Shown: piece after piece, positions 49,601 to 63,284 of the stretch
Layout: every line of letters starts with the position of its first letter
Numbering within the stretch: the stretch's first letter is position 1
Program-made: the position numbers and the translations under genes
The notes under the pieces: generated by a model
The model's input: only the letters and a program-made list of their open reading frames with translations
What the model was told of the DNA's origin: nothing
Database searches by the model: none
Origin: Mauremys mutica
Lineage: Eukaryota > Chordata > Testudines > Geoemydidae
Direction: 5' to 3'
Assembly: GCF_020497125.1 (NCBI RefSeq)
Contig: NC_059082.1
Span: 24,202,965-24,266,964 of the forward strand
DNA: 64,000 nucleotides

Positions 49601-52600
49601 GAAACTAGAATACATTTACAGGAATTTTTATTACTGTAGATTTAAATAGATTCCACAGCTGAATAGGAGCAAATAAAAAAGTTCTATAAGCTAGAGAACT
49701 AAAGTTCTTTAACACATTAAAAATTCTATTTTGGAAGTTTGTGGGAGAGATGACTATTTATAAAAACCTCTTATACTCAGTAAATTAGTGTAATGCCAAC
49801 ATTTAGGAGATTTACTTTGGGGTATATTTTCAGTTCATTGTGTGTGAAATACAGCCAATGCCAAGGCGCACACAGTACCCTCAGCACCAGGTGGATAGTC
49901 TATAAGTAAGTGGTACATATGCTGGCCCTCTGCACAGGGGTAAATTTCAACCTGTATACGCTGTAATTGGAGGTGTGATTGCTAGCTTGACTCTAACAAG
50001 AATAGCTAAAAATTGGAGTGATGATGTGGCACAGACCCTGTTGTGGGCTATGGATGTGAGTGTGTACTCTGGGTTCCAGGTGGGCTTGTACAGTCCATGT
50101 GGAAGCCTGCCCTGCTGCATCTTTACTGCTATTTTCAGCCTATATTATACTAGCTGCAGTCACACTGCCAATTGCAGGATAGACATATCCACAGGAGATT
50201 TCAGCTGCACAAATTGAGTCGTGTTACTCACACTTCATTTGGAGCTTTTAAAATGGTATCCCTAGAGGAGATAGGATACACTGAAATAAATCCAGAATTG
50301 TACATTGAAATGGGATATGATTTTATGGTGCCAACATTCAGACAGCCCAAATTCAATTTACTAAACTCAATCCTGGAGCCTTAAAATGACCATTGCCTTG
50401 TGGGGTGAATTCCATTAAAGTTCACTGACTTCTTTAAATCTTCCTTCCAGGACAAGTGGAAATTAAAGGCTCGAGAACTAAACATTTTTGTTTATACTTA
50501 TACTTAATATGAAATACTTTTCCCTGTTCCACATGCACGGCACCCACTAAAGTAAATAAGAGTTATGCTTACAAGAGAGGGCATGCAGGCTTGGGCCCGT
50601 ATTATAATCAGAGTGGAACACTAAGCTTTTTGAAGTTGTTGTTTCATGCAAGAATTTTAATACATTGACTGATGATGTTGTGTCTATATGGGCTTAGGCT
50701 ACCTGCTCCACTAGTTACCAGAGAGAAAATGGCTTTACCAAGGTAACTCTCAGAACCCAATAGCGTGCCTAATTCCTGCTCTAAATACTCGTGCACACAA
50801 AGTAAGGGGAACAAGTACGTTTGGTAGGTGATCAAAATACGTTTTTCTTCCATCATTGCTTTTAAGTCAAGTAATCTTTTAGAAGAGGAAAATATTGTAT
50901 CTGAGAGAACTGACTCAAATAATGGTGCCTAGCTCAGGGGCCTAACACTTTATTTTATAAGCCAGGTGTATGTGCGTTAGAGAAGCAAGATGTGTGTGTT
51001 GTTCACTATGAACGCAGTAAACAGCCAAACAGCTTCAGCTTAGCTCAGCTGTACTCAGTGTTATCAAATATAGCTTGGAAAAAACCTGCCCATTTGTGAA
51101 GAACTTTGTTATCCTACTGCCCGTGTGGTGGTGCTCAGGTATGTCTTTCTGTACTGAATGAGACAGTCTGGATTTGGGAATGGAGGATGCAGAGGATTTA
51201 TGTTTGCATTTACTACCCAAATGTTCAGTTTATTCAGAACAAAAAATAGGCTAGTATTATATAGCTAATTGAGCCCACTGGATATACAGAATTTGGGTTC
51301 AGTGGTGGCCCCATGGAACTGCTCTTAGTTTAGTTCATATATAAACTGCAATTATATGAAAAAGGGAGCCAAATTATTAGGATGTGTTTACCATCCATGG
51401 GTAACTTCATAAACATGTTTCTGTACCAGTCATAGTAGAATGTATCACCATGTAGCATGGTAATGATAATAGCAATGCCCTGTCTATGCTATGCCCTTCA
51501 CTGCTGCTACCGTCAATGTGGCTCCATCAGTGCAGAAAAGCATGTATAGATTTTCCCAGGCAAGGTTCTCAGCCCAGTAACAATCCAAATAAATAAGCAG
51601 GTGGGAAGAGGAGAAATGGCTGAAGAAGTACTCCATGTTCACCAGGCTGGCCTCTGCCCACAAAAGCAAGCACCAAAGAATCCATGCATTCCACCCCATG
51701 AAGGTGCAAGCACCATAGGCCCTTCTGGCCCCATTTATATATACTGGAAACCACACTGGTTCCACTGCCAAGGGACTATCTGCTAAGACCACAGGAAGAG
51801 AGAGCAGTTAGAATAAGTCTTCTGAGTCACTGAGTGCTGTTATGGGCTGTGGAATGGAATATGTAGATGTGCATTTTTGGCTCCCTGGTTTGATATAGTA
51901 TTTTGAAGACTGGCCAGAATTTATCCACAGTTGTTTCAGAGAAAGGGAGAGTAACTTCCTCTCAAGTTATTTAATCATCATCTTCACTGCTGCCTTATTC
52001 AGGCTCATCTTCTGAGGCATAAATTAGAGAGGCAGATGTACTGCATATACTGGGAATGTTTCCAAATTCACCTTTTCAAAAGTCACACATTTATTATCTG
52101 CTCAAAGCAGGGTCTTTCGGTCTGTAAGAAAGCACTGAGATGCATTCTCAGTACATGCGGGCAGAACGGGAACAGCAATTTGGGCAGGAACAGCCACAAC
52201 TGAGTTTGCATTTCCCAGTGCAGTAAATGGTTTTCACTTTCAGTATAGCAGGATTCTTTCATTGTTGAGTTTGCCTGGTTAGATCTGCCCCAAGAGAGCT
52301 GTTTATCTAAAAAAAATGTTCTGTTCTAAAAAATAACATGTTTTGAAGAGATTTATAACAGTCTAGCACACATTTTTTTTTCACACACCTGAATGATGTA
52401 GGTAGATCACACTAAGGTTTGGGTGTTGACTTAGTATGGGCTCCATAATAGAGAGTATAATTAATTCTGGCCCAGATTGTGAACAGAAGGAACTGAGATT
52501 CTACTGATCTCTCCTGGAGGAGAGAGGGAAGGCGCATGACTCCAAGGAATCATCCTCTCCTCTGTGGGACCCCACAGAATTCCCTCCATTAGAGCTGTTT

Positions 52601-53427
52601 TAGGGGCAGGGCCAATATGGAAGAGAGTGGAACAGGAGACCAGCCATCATCCACAGCAACCAAACCTACAGAGTCCATACTATCTAAAGAGGCATTAACT
52701 CATGCAGATGACTCTCTGGAAGGGGTTAGTACAGATGTACCAGCTCCTCCTTTGCACTTCCCTGATTCTAAAGTTATCAGGTCTTGCTACAGATCCTGTT
52801 TGGCCTCCCAGTAACCAGTGAGTGCCCCTTAAAGACCCCCTCACCTGAGGGAGGAACAGCTTTTCCTGATTCCTGTGTCCCTTTTTCATGGGTTTCTTGC
52901 AGGAGTGGTATGTGTGGCCCTCTAACTTCTATGGTTTTCCCTTGGAATGTTTGAGCTTTTTTGAGGTGGAGCTACACCCAAGAATAGTGGGAAATAGGCC
53001 AAGAAGATTCCCCTGGGAGACAGAATATACAGATACACCCAGTAAGAAGGAATATGAAACAATTATGGTAGTGATGCATGAAGTGCATGCTTAAATAGGA
53101 GATCTTGGGTGCTGTCTCCTGAGATGACAACATTCAGGAACTGTGCTCTTAGCAGTTTCCGTTAATGGGGCCTTTGGGCAGTACTGAACTACAAATAGCA
53201 ACAATGTGCATCTCCACTGTAGATTATGAATTGCTCATTCTTCAAGTACTGTAATTGTAGTGGCTTTGCTACTGGAGTGTTTTCCTTGGGGATAAAGCTT
53301 ATTTAAATGGTAATGTTGTTAAGCATTCAAAGCTAGATTGTGAAAAGCAACTAATCATTACTATCCATAGCTACATGTTAGGAAAAGTTAGGTTGATTTA
53401 TTTCCATGCACAGGAATTATTAGATAG

Positions 53428-53740
53428 TGAAGGAACACAAGTTCGACCCTGTGTAGAGTCAAGCACGAGGGTTTATTACACACACCACTGGCGGAGTGTC
53501 ACTTTGCTTGTTAGGCTCAGTGAGACACTGCTAAGCAATTGATTATAATAGATTATATAGAGTGCCAATGGGTGGAGAGAAGCGACGGTGTGGGAGTTCC
53601 CGAGCCCATGGATAGGTTCTAGCAGCAAGACGAATTTAGCACAATAAACCAATAGTCTAAAAGATTACATAATGGATCCACCCATAGCTCAGGTTAACGT
53701 TTGCTAATACACAGTAGTTCTCCCTCAAAATTCTCCTTTT
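53428..53740 (-). repeat. Possible LTR fragment
   Basis: The plus strand starts tgaaggaacacaagttcgac. On the minus strand an AATAAA followed by about 60 bases ending ttccttca resembles the R-U5 end of an LTR. The other end and any target duplication are not identified. Confidence 0.3.
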
Positions 53741-55524
53741 GCAATGTATAAGTTAAATCCTGATTTCAGGTCCATAGAAATGACGGTCTCTCTTTCCAGA
53801 CAGGTTGGCCCACAGGAACAAATCTGGAGGGTGTAAAACAAAAAGAACAGTAAACAGTACACAGCAATGACAATTGTTTACGGTTACCCCTGTGTTTCTA
53901 CAAGCTGGGGAGGATGCATCTGTGAAAGGGAGGATGCCGTAACTCATGCTATCATGTTAGGCCTCTCCCTGAACTCTGGTTGGCATTTGGCGAGTATGTA
54001 CTGTTATCTTCTTCCTGCACCAGGGAGCAGACTTTAAGGCTTCTCTCAGTGAGTCGTGTGCCTGTAACTCCTGATTAAACCCCCCAATTACTGCTCTCCA
54101 CCTGGAGTTACGCTGTCTCAGTTTATTTTATGTATAGTTGAGACAAACAAGGCTGTCTCCTGCTTATCCCAGCATTCTTTAGCCATGTATTGTCCATTGT
54201 TAACTAGGCCTCATGCCTCAGACTGGGCCGTGGAGTATGGGCCTATGTGAAAGATTCTTAACAGAGACTGTGGTCAAGATCTTACATACATATTATTGGG
54301 ATTTGGGCCCTTCAGATAAATGGTCATCAGTCCATTTCAAATCTTGTAAATGGCCAAGTCATTCTCATTGTCCATAGCCTAAAAATATGCTAAACATTCC
54401 ATTAAGACTTAACATTATTAGATTAATATTCTTCATGTCTGTAGAATTAATGAATCGGTGCCATTGCAAGAGCCAATAGAATGAAAGTTGAGCAATTGGG
54501 AGGGGATTTTTAGTGTCTGTTTAAAATGTTTTTCATAAGACCTACTCAGCTTAAAAGACAAATTAACATTTTGGATAAAGGAAGGGTTTATTAAAGATTC
54601 CACATGCTCAGCCCGTCTATTAAAGGTATTAAGCTTATAGACATCAGTGAAGCCTCCTACAGGTTCTCTAGCTAAATCAGGGAAGACCGGATTTCACATT
54701 CCTGTTATTAGTAAGATAAAACACAAGCAATAAAAAAAACCCTTTAAACAGTTCTGTCCTCCTCATATACCATAAAGTAGTAAAAAGGGCACAAGCCCAA
54801 TTTTCACAAAACCCTTTGCAGGTCACCTTTAAGTCCTGCATTAAGGTCTTAAATTAGGCCTTTGGGTGAATTTCAGGTCAAGTCCTTGTTCAGTTTAGGG
54901 AGTTTACCTGGAGTAAGGCATGAAGAAAGAACTCAAGATTTTGCCCTCAGTGATGAAGTGAAGCATAAAATACTTCGCCTGCCTAGCCCGTATTCAATGT
55001 TATGTTTTCCTGTCAAGTGAATTTCTTGAAGGAAAGTGCATTCATGTTCAACTTTTTTCCTTTTCAAAGTGCCACTAAAACGTTTCCCCTTGAATTGGAA
55101 TTCTGAATCCCTAAACATTCCAAGAACAAACTCTACTGGCCAGTTTGCCTTATTGAACTAGTACATACAAAGAAACAAAACAACCAATAAAGCCTGTCAG
55201 TGGTTTCCTAGCAAGGTGAAAATAGTTTCCTGTTGAGCTCATGGAAGGCACAACAAAACAGATATGATTTTCAGCAGAAAACAAGACCTTATATTGGTTA
55301 AAGCAAAACTAATTTTATACAAAATTGAAAGCTGTTAATCTCTTCAAGTCTACATCATGAAAGGGTGTTCAACAAGTTTGCCTGTCAAATGGTGCAATGA
55401 AAACCTTATAATAAAACAACAATCCCCACATTCAAAGCAGGACTGTTGGGAATGACAGGGCAGGAAGCTCCATAAACAGAGAAAAAACACTCAGCCACTA
55501 TCCATTAATATAAAATTGTCAGAA

Positions 55525-55548
55525 GTGTGTGTGTGTGTGTGTGTGTGT
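55525..55548 (+). repeat. (GT)n microsatellite
   Basis: About twelve perfect GT units. Confidence 0.95.
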
Positions 55549-55739
55549 ATTGCAGAAATACAAATTAGCCTACTGAGAAGGGTATTGGAAGAAAAAAAAA
55601 TGATGCTCCCTAATCAAAACAAGATTAATCTCTCACAGTGAAAAAAAGAGGTAGGAGCATGGGAACTGAAGCACAATTTTTTTATCAATACAATAGGCAA
55701 GTGTAAGAAACCACATATGTAGGAAAGTTTGCTTTAGCG

Positions 55740-56783
55740 CCTTATCACATTACCCAGGGTACAATCGGGGTTATTAGATAGTTATGTCCTCTCAGTTCTC
55801 TACCCTGGGGTGCATTTTACACTGCTTCATTGTGAGAGCAGCCACTCCTGGTCTGTTCACACAGTCTTCAGCATGTCAGTTACCCCCAGATATACTGCAA
55901 GAGTGCTTCAGCCAGCCAGCCACTCTTGCATTATACTGCAAAGCAACACCATCAAAATCCCAGTCCCAGACTTTCCCCCAGAAGTTTGTCTCTTGTACTG
56001 CACAAGCCTTGTTATCTCAAATGGAGCTCCCCAAACACTTCAATTAAAAAACACTGGATTAGATAAAACAATAAAACAAGTTTTTTAACTACAGAAAGCT
56101 AGATTTTAAGTGATTACAAGTAATGAGGCATAAAGGTCAAAATTGATTACAAAGCAGTAAAAGGTAAAATGCAAGCTAATGCCTAACTTAACAAGCTAAG
56201 TGTATTTAAAGCAAAAAGGTTTCTCCCACATGCTTACAGCAGTCTGGCTGGATTTCTTTCAGCCATGACCAGTTCAATGATGTTTCTTTTGTCTTTCAAG
56301 TGTTGTTGACACCATGATTAGAGATGAAGGGAGAGAGATGATTTGGGGCCTCTGTTCCTCATTTTTATATCTCTTCCTCCTCTTTGAGAATCATTTCCAG
56401 CTGGGATTCAGGCAGCAGTCTGTTTGCACAGGAACTTCCAGCTGTTCCATTGCGAAGATGTAAATTTCTCACTCACAACCTTCTTCCTGCCAAAGAATGG
56501 CTACTAAACCTGGCGATACTCCATTTGATTATGGTGACACCTGGCTGGGTTGCTGCCTAGCCTTTTCTCTCCGGGGAATTGGTTTGAAGCTGTCTCCCAA
56601 ACTTGAAACATGTCTTATACAGTAAAACTTTATAAGTTTACATACAATGTTGCCACACATATTTTACCAGGACAATAATGTTTGGCAGACTGAGTTTTCA
56701 AATGATACCTCACAAGTCATACTTTGTATGAAATATATCATTGTCTTGTAAAAGTGGTGAACATAAGGATACTGACTGTCACA
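55740..56783 (-). repeat. Probable ERV-type LTR region
   Basis: On the minus strand the block starts tgtgacagtcagtatcc at 56783 and runs through AT-rich sequence without coding. The tgtgacag start parallels the LTR at 36072-36440. The 3' limit is uncertain. Confidence 0.4.
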
Positions 56784-57981
56784 CACCTGTTTGTTTTAGT
56801 ATAAAGGAGGATGGCCAAGTATCCATGCTAAATTATTAGTGAAAATGAAAGGTTCTACTGAGTCCTAAAAAAATAAACGTGCATCCTACAGTTTCCTGTG
56901 CAAACTCTAGCAAATTTACAGTTAACAAGGTTGTCTCCTTACTAGCACATTTTGTTTCAGGTTAAATTTCAGATGGGAATAGCTGACCCATTATGTAGAA
57001 AGCAGCCAAGCAGAATTCACAGGCTCTTTGACACATTTCCAAGCTTTGGACATTTTAAAACTTTGTGACAGTTTTAGGCGAGTAGTATCTTGAAATCAAA
57101 TAAAGATGTACAAATATTTCTTGAATTTTTTAGTTGTTCTGCAAATTTATTCTGCCTATATTTAATATTCAGAATTAGTCCAACCACTAATGATATATTT
57201 AATAATCTTGAATTAATGTGACTTTATGAAATGTGCCAACTAATTTTAAGTAACTGTGTTCTGTTTTGGGTAAAAAATAACTGTATTATTTAAGGAGTTA
57301 ACGAGGCAGAAATATTTATCAAGATGGGAATATTATGTAAATTAAGAATTGGTAGAAAAAAAGTGTTTGATGTTAACCTGTTAACAACCATTTCCATGGC
57401 TGATACAAAATTTGCTATGGTCATGAGGCCACAACACTTAACAATTAATCAGATTACCGATTTCTTTCGGGATCCAGCCCACACGCTGCATAGAACTAAG
57501 AATGGAACCCAAGCAGTTGGGGAATGAATGGGTCATGCATTCATGTTCCATTTTTTAAATAGATTTGAAAAGTTAGGGCCCACTGGTCATTTTGTTTTCT
57601 CTCTATGGCAGTCTGTTCCACCAATAATTTACTCTTTTCCTTAAAAGGGGGATAATCGTTGGACTTCATTTCCATCTCCACCAAACTGTCAGCAGCACAT
57701 CACACCAGACATCACACTTCATCACCTAATAAAGAATAAAAACCTATACCAGACACTTGATTTTTGGATATCCACCACGCCTTATGCAATACCCTCTGAA
57801 TGTGGTGGATGATCAAAAGGTGTTTTATCCACCATAATATTCCCTGCATTCAAACTTGTAAATTTCAGAACTGCCCAGGAATCAGTCACTCACTTCCCTA
57901 TTCACTTCAAAGTTTAGTTCTGATTGTTTTCTTACACTCAGATTGTTGAACTCCAGGGAGGATGACACCAGGGGTAAACAA

Positions 57982-58708
57982 GGGCATGGCTACACTTGCA
58001 GATGTAGAGCGCTTTGAGTTAAACCAGCCTTCGTAAAGCGCAGTAGGGAAAGCACTGTAGTTTGTCCACACTGACAGCTGCCAACGCACTGGCGTGGCCA
58101 CATTAGCAGCTCTTGCAATGGCCACAGAGAGCAGTGCATTGTGGTAGCTATCCCAGCATGCAAGTGGCTGCAACGTGCTTTTCAAATGGGGAGGATGGGG
58201 TGTAGTGTGACAGGGAGTATGTTGTGTGTATGTGGGTGGAGAGATAGTGTGTTTTTGTGGGGCTGAGAGCATATCAGCAAGCTGTCTTGTAAGTTCAGAC
58301 AGCAGCAGACATTCCCCTTCCCCCAACACACACCTCTTTCTCTCACACACACAGCATTCCACAATAATGGTTGGTTTGTCCTGGAGCAGATAAGCATGCT
58401 GGCTGTCAAACGGGGCTTTCAAAGGGCTTATCCAAAACAATGACAAGAGTGACCACTTGACTTAAAGGGATTATGGGAGGTTTCTGGAGGCTGATCGGAG
58501 TGCAGTAATGCAACACCTCGTTCACACTGATGCTGGGGCACTCCAGCGGGGGCGCATCAAACGTTATTCTACTCACCGAGGTGGAGTACCAGGAGCACTC
58601 AAGCCATAGAGTCAGAGCGCTCTACGTGCCTTGCCAGTGTGGACAGGTAGTGAGCTAGTGCGACTGAGGCTCCTTTAATGTGCTGTAATTCTCAAGTGTA
58701 GCCAAGCC
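57982..58708. mobile_element. Harbinger-like MITE
   Basis: Ends are gggcatggctacacttg on the left and the complement of ggcttggctacacttg on the right, matching the ctacac-type termini of the 29873 Harbinger. The interior has the same type of words (tgtccacact, gtggtagctatcccagcatg). No target duplication or coding is clear. Confidence 0.65.
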
Positions 58709-58981
58709 AGAGATAACTTTGGCCCTTTAAATCAATCATTTGATGGCAGTTGAAGTCTACGCAACTCTAAAAGTGTAGGAGTCAATCTTCTTAAAATGTT
58801 AGTACAAGTAACATTAGCACAAGAAAAGCTTGCATGGGTTTTATAAAACTCTATCTTTCTGTGTTCTTATCCCACACTGCTCCCTGTAGTATCTTAGCAT
58901 CTATGTCTGGGCATTTATGTGGTCATCTGCAACAACAGTGTGTATGGGCAAAGAAGTTGCCTGATTGGTTACTGCTCTGTT

Positions 58982-59205
58982 AGGAGACAGTGTGGCCTAG
59001 TGTCTAGCCCACTGGGCTAGGACTAAGGAGACTTAGGTTCTATTCTTGGCTCTGCCACTCCACTACTGTTATCTTGGGTAGTTGCTTCATTTCTCTGTGC
59101 CTCTGTTTCCCTATCTGTAAAATGAAGATGAGATACCTCCTTTTGTGAAGTGCTCTGGCACTGACTGGTGAAAAGTGCTCTGTGTGAACTAGGTATTATT
59201 ATTCC
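58982..59205 (+). repeat. MIR SINE, nearly complete
   Basis: Ordered blocks: gtgtggcctagtgtctagcc, aggttctattcttggctctg, a tgtgcctctgtttccctatc block with tgtaaaatga, and a 3' agtgctctg tail. Confidence 0.85.
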
Positions 59206-59771
59206 ATTGCGTACAGTGTCCTGTAACACCAAACCAGCGCAAGCCTTGCGGTTTGTCAGTGCCATGAATTGAGAACACCCTGGCTTTGCTACAGTACATT
59301 CCTTACATAAAGACTTTCCTAAAAAACAGCAAATGTTATATACCACATGTCAGTACAACTTGTTGAAAGTAGTGGCAAAATAATAGACCTTTTATAAGTA
59401 CAAAAATTCTCTTGTAAGATTGTTGTGATTTTATATTGTCAGTATTGTGCCACTGTCTCAAAATTTAGTCACATTGTGGACTTGAGTGTTTTAGAACAGT
59501 TAAGGAAATGACAGTAATGCACTGTAATTGCTTCCCATTTCCACTGAACATTGTTATTTAAGTTACTTTGGTTTTTTAGTAATGCAACGTGTGCTTTGCA
59601 TGTTAACAAACAAATGGATTGACATATCCATAAAAGATAAATGACCTGATGCGCTGATATACTTTGATGCTGTACACCACTCCCCCAGTACAAAACTTCC
59701 TGAAAGCCATCTTAGCCAGCCACTGGATCAGCCCTGGGCCTAGGAGGATCCTTTGAAAGTGTGGAGCCATA

Positions 59772-60048
59772 GGGTATGTCTACACAGTAAAGAAAGACCC
59801 GCGTCTGACCCATGCCAGATAACTCAGGCTCACTGGGCTTGGGTGGTGGGGCTGTTTCACTGCTGCGTAGACTGCCGGGTTCAGCCTGGAGGCCAAACTC
59901 TGGGACCCACAGGGTTCTAGAGCCCAGGCTCCAGCCCAAGCCCGGAAGCCTAAACAGCAAAGAAACAGCTTCACAGCCCAAGGCCCGCGAGCCCAAGTCA
60001 GCTGACACAGGCCAGCCACGGGTTTTTCTTTGCTGTGTAGACAAACCC
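59772..60048. mobile_element. Palindromic Harbinger-like MITE with 3-bp duplication
   Basis: Terminal inverted repeats of about 30 bases: gggtatgtctacacagtaaa at the left, and at the right the complement reads gggtttgtctacacagcaaa. Flanking ATA at 59769-59771 and 60049-60051 fits a 3-bp target duplication. It is 277 bp with no coding. Confidence 0.82.
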
Positions 60049-60886
60049 ATAGAGGCTGCTCAGCCACACCCACACCCACCCTGTGAACCCAACAGTAGGC
60101 CTGGGTGGGATAAATGCAGCATGGCTGCTGTCTGAGGGCCGCTCTAATTTATGTTGGGGACCTGGTTGACATTCAAAGAGCCCGAGATAAAGTGAGTGAA
60201 AAGTGCACATCTTGGTTACAACCCAGATTATCGTTTTGTCCCATGAAGTATTCACTGCTATTAAACCAAAATAACTTGATGGTACCTCCAAATTTGGTAA
60301 TCCTATAATCCTGAGCTCATTGAATTGCCTATAGATAGATAACATATATCCAACCAAGGAATGTAACTCTTTATATTCCACTCTTTTGAATGGCATTTGC
60401 ACTGATAAGCATGGCCTATGAGTATGCAGAAAGCTGGATTTTCTATCCATGAACCTCCAGTTTTGCATGCACAAACTTTTTCTTGCACTTTGAAAGCACA
60501 AACATTTGCTAAGAATTTTAAACCTTGCACACACACTTTAAATATTCTAAGATCGGTACAGAGTCAAAAGTTAGCATTTGCATCAACAAAACCATTTTGG
60601 TCAAGCAGTGTCCTATTCCAGATAAATTTAGTAAGTGCATTACATTTATTGGTCTGTAATGATTGGTTATCATAACACCCACTCATTCAAACTAATTGCA
60701 TTAGGCTTTGTGGTCTTAGTTGCAAAGAGTGGGATAAGATGCTTTTCTAACTTTTTTGTTTGCATGCCAGGGCTCAGGCAAGGAGTTTTGAAAACCATGC
60801 CTACCTAGTATATCCTGTTCCATATAAAATATACCACATTCAATGTGAATGCTCATATGTACAATTTAATATTTGCTATATGTCAC

Positions 60887-61090
60887 AGGGGTTGGCAAGC
60901 TTTGGCACTCAGCCCATCAGAGTCATCCACTGGCAGGCCATGAGACATTTTGTTTACATTGACCGTCCTCAGGCACGGCTCCCCGCAGCTCCCAGTGGCC
61001 GCGGTTCGCCGTTCCCGGCCAATGAGAGCTGCGAGAAGTGGTGTGGGCCACAGGGACATGCTGGCTGCCACTTCCCACAGTTCCCATTGT
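60887..61090 (+). mobile_element. hAT-type MITE fragment
   Basis: It starts caggggttggcaagctttgg, contains tttgtttacattgaccgtcc and a cagtggccgcggttcgccg block. It is related to the 34920 palindromic element but is a distinct subfamily. The right end is not found. Confidence 0.55.
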
Positions 61091-61737
61091 TTGGGTGAAT
61101 ATTCAAGTGCAAGTGCTTAAAAAATTTTTTCCATGGGTATAGATCCATCACTCAAATGTTCACAAAAAGTAAAAACAAAGGGGAAGCAATGCCTTAATCA
61201 AGTTCATTTCTAGATATTGAGCAACTAGTCACAGAAAATTCTTTGTATTACTCAGCCAACTCTAATATTGATTCCCAGTATGAATTATTCCATGAGATCA
61301 GGTTTCAGAGTGGTAGCCGTGTTAGTCTGTATCAGCAAAAACAACGAGGAGTACTTGTGGCACCTTAGAGACTAACGGATTTATTTAGGCATAAGCTTTC
61401 ATGGCTAAAACCCACTTCATCAGATGCATGGAGTGGAAAATACAGTAGGCAGGTATATATACAGAGTACATGAAAAGATGGGAGTTGCCTTACCAAGTGG
61501 GGGGTCAGTGATAATGAGACAATACAATTAAAGTGGAAGTGGGCTATTCTCAACAGTAGAATATCAAGGGAGGAAAAATCACTTGATGATGTGCTGGATT
61601 GACAGCTTGACAGAGCTAGAAGGGTACCCAGAAGTCACCTACTACAGGACAGGCCCAACAAAGTAACAGAACGCCACTAGCCATCACCTTCAGCCCCCAA
61701 CCAAAACCTCCAGTGCATCATCAATCATTTATAACCT

Positions 61738-62268
61738 ATGCTGAAGGACAATCCCTCACTCTCACAGACCTTGGGACACAGGCCAGTCCTTGCTTACAGA
61801 CAGCCCCCCAACCTGAAGCAAATACTCACCAGCAACTACACACCACACAACAAAAACACTCACCCAGGAACCTATCCCTGCAACAAACCCTGTTGCCAAC
61901 TCTGTCCGCATATCTATTCAAGGGACACCATCATAGGACCTAACCACATCAGCCACACCATCAGGGGCTTGTTCACCTGCACATCTACCAATGTTATATA
62001 TGCCATCATGTGCCAGCAATGCCCCCCTGCCATGTACATTGGCCAAACCGGACAGTCTCTGTGCAAAAGAATAAATGGACAGAAATCAGACATCAAGAAT
62101 TATAACATTCAAAAACTGGTTGGAGAACACTTCAATCTCCCTGGACACTCAATAACAGACTTAAGTGTCAATTCTTCAACAAAAAAACTTCAAAAACAGA
62201 CTCCAACAAGAAACTGCAGAACTGGAATTAATTTGCAAACTGGACACAATCAAATTAGACCTGAATAA
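61738..62268 (+). pseudogene. PLE GIY-YIG endonuclease fragment
   Basis: A 176-codon frame has a cysteine-rich linker (CNKPCCQLCPHIYSRDTI), then GLFTCTSTNVIYAIMCQQC and MYIGQTGQSLCKRINGQKSD, then GEHFNLPGHSITDL. The linker plus GIY-YIG arrangement is the C-terminal part of a PLE polyprotein. The end is frame-shifted relative to the 40.5-kb copy after ITDL (expected LKVAIL, found LSVNSS), so the C-terminus is altered. It lies in sense orientation to the host gene. Confidence 0.85.
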
Positions 62269-62504
62269 GGACTGAGAGTGGATGGGTCACTACAAAAACT
62301 AATTTCCCCATACTAATTTCCCCTTACTGATTACATTGGCCTCATTATCACTACAAAAGTGATTTTTCCTCCCTTGCTATTCTGCTGTTGAGAATAGCCC
62401 ACTTCCACTTTAATTGCATTGTCTCATTAGCACTGACCCCCCACTTGGTAAGGCGACTCCCATCTTTTCATGTACTGTGTATATATCCCTGCCTATTGTA
62501 TTTT

Positions 62505-62580
62505 CATAGAATCATAGAATATTAGGGTTGGAAGAGACCTCAGGAAGTCATCTAATCCAATCCCCTGCTCAAAGCAGGAC
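62505..62580 (-). mobile_element. CR1 3'-tail fragment nested in PLE
   Basis: catagaatcatagaatatta followed by gggttggaagagacctcagg and ctgctcaaagcaggac is the antisense CR1 tail. It interrupts the PLE terminal repeat between tgtattttc and tactccatgcatctgatg, which are adjacent in the left arm copy. It therefore inserted after the PLE. Confidence 0.88.
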
Positions 62581-63284
62581 TACTCCATGCATCTGATGAC
62601 ATAGATTTTAGCCCACAAAAGCTTATGCCTAAATAAATTTGTTACTCCTCCTTGTATTTTCAATGAGATTAGTTTGTTTTTCCCAGCCATACTTACTAAG
62701 GAAAAAGATCATTAAGGAAGAAGTTTGCACTGTCAGTAAAACCATGTTTTACTGTAGGAAAAAGACCTCTCTGAACTGTCCAGTGATAAATATCAGAGCA
62801 ACATTAATTAGTTTCTTAGATTAAAAAAGTTTGGTCCAAGCCACAAGGTTTGAGTCCAAGCTTCCTCATCCAGACTTTTGGTTCAGCCTATTACAAAGGG
62901 AGGACCAACTGCAAAGTTTGGATCTTGGTCCACTTGAACTTCTCCAAACTTCAGAGGTGTTTGCTTCTAGGGTTTTGGTTTGAGCTCACAAACTTCTTTG
63001 TTGTTTACATTCCCTTGCCTGTATTATCAAATTGATAATGTGTACGCATTTCTTAACTTTAAGTACATAAGTAGTCCCATGGAGGCCCTACTCAATGGGA
63101 CTAGCTGATGTTCATAGTTAAGTACAGACTTTGCTGGACCGTGGCCTATATAGTAACCCCACTCTTTAATTATTTCAGATTTTTGTTTAAAAAAATGATT
63201 ATCTCTGATTTTCTGTGCTTGTAAAAAATAAATCTAGCGATAATATCATGACTGATTGGCTTTGAGGCACCCGTTCACTATAAG

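Larger units (their letters stand above)
61301..62656 (+). mobile_element. Penelope-like element with inverted terminal repeats
   Basis: The left terminal segment (61301-61583) starts ggtttcagagtggtagccgt. It is the inverted complement of the right segment (about 62357-62656); for example, aaagtggaagtgggctattc on the left matches gaatagcccacttccacttt on the right. The + strand between them encodes a GIY-YIG domain. Head-to-head terminal repeats are known for PLEs. A CR1 tail is nested at 62505-62580, and the far right end has lost the gtctctaaggtgcc part. RT coding is absent. Confidence 0.82.

Noticed and set aside
58182..58446. Minus-strand frames of 75-179 codons
   Set aside because: They lie within the Harbinger-like MITE and have low-complexity CA-rich composition.
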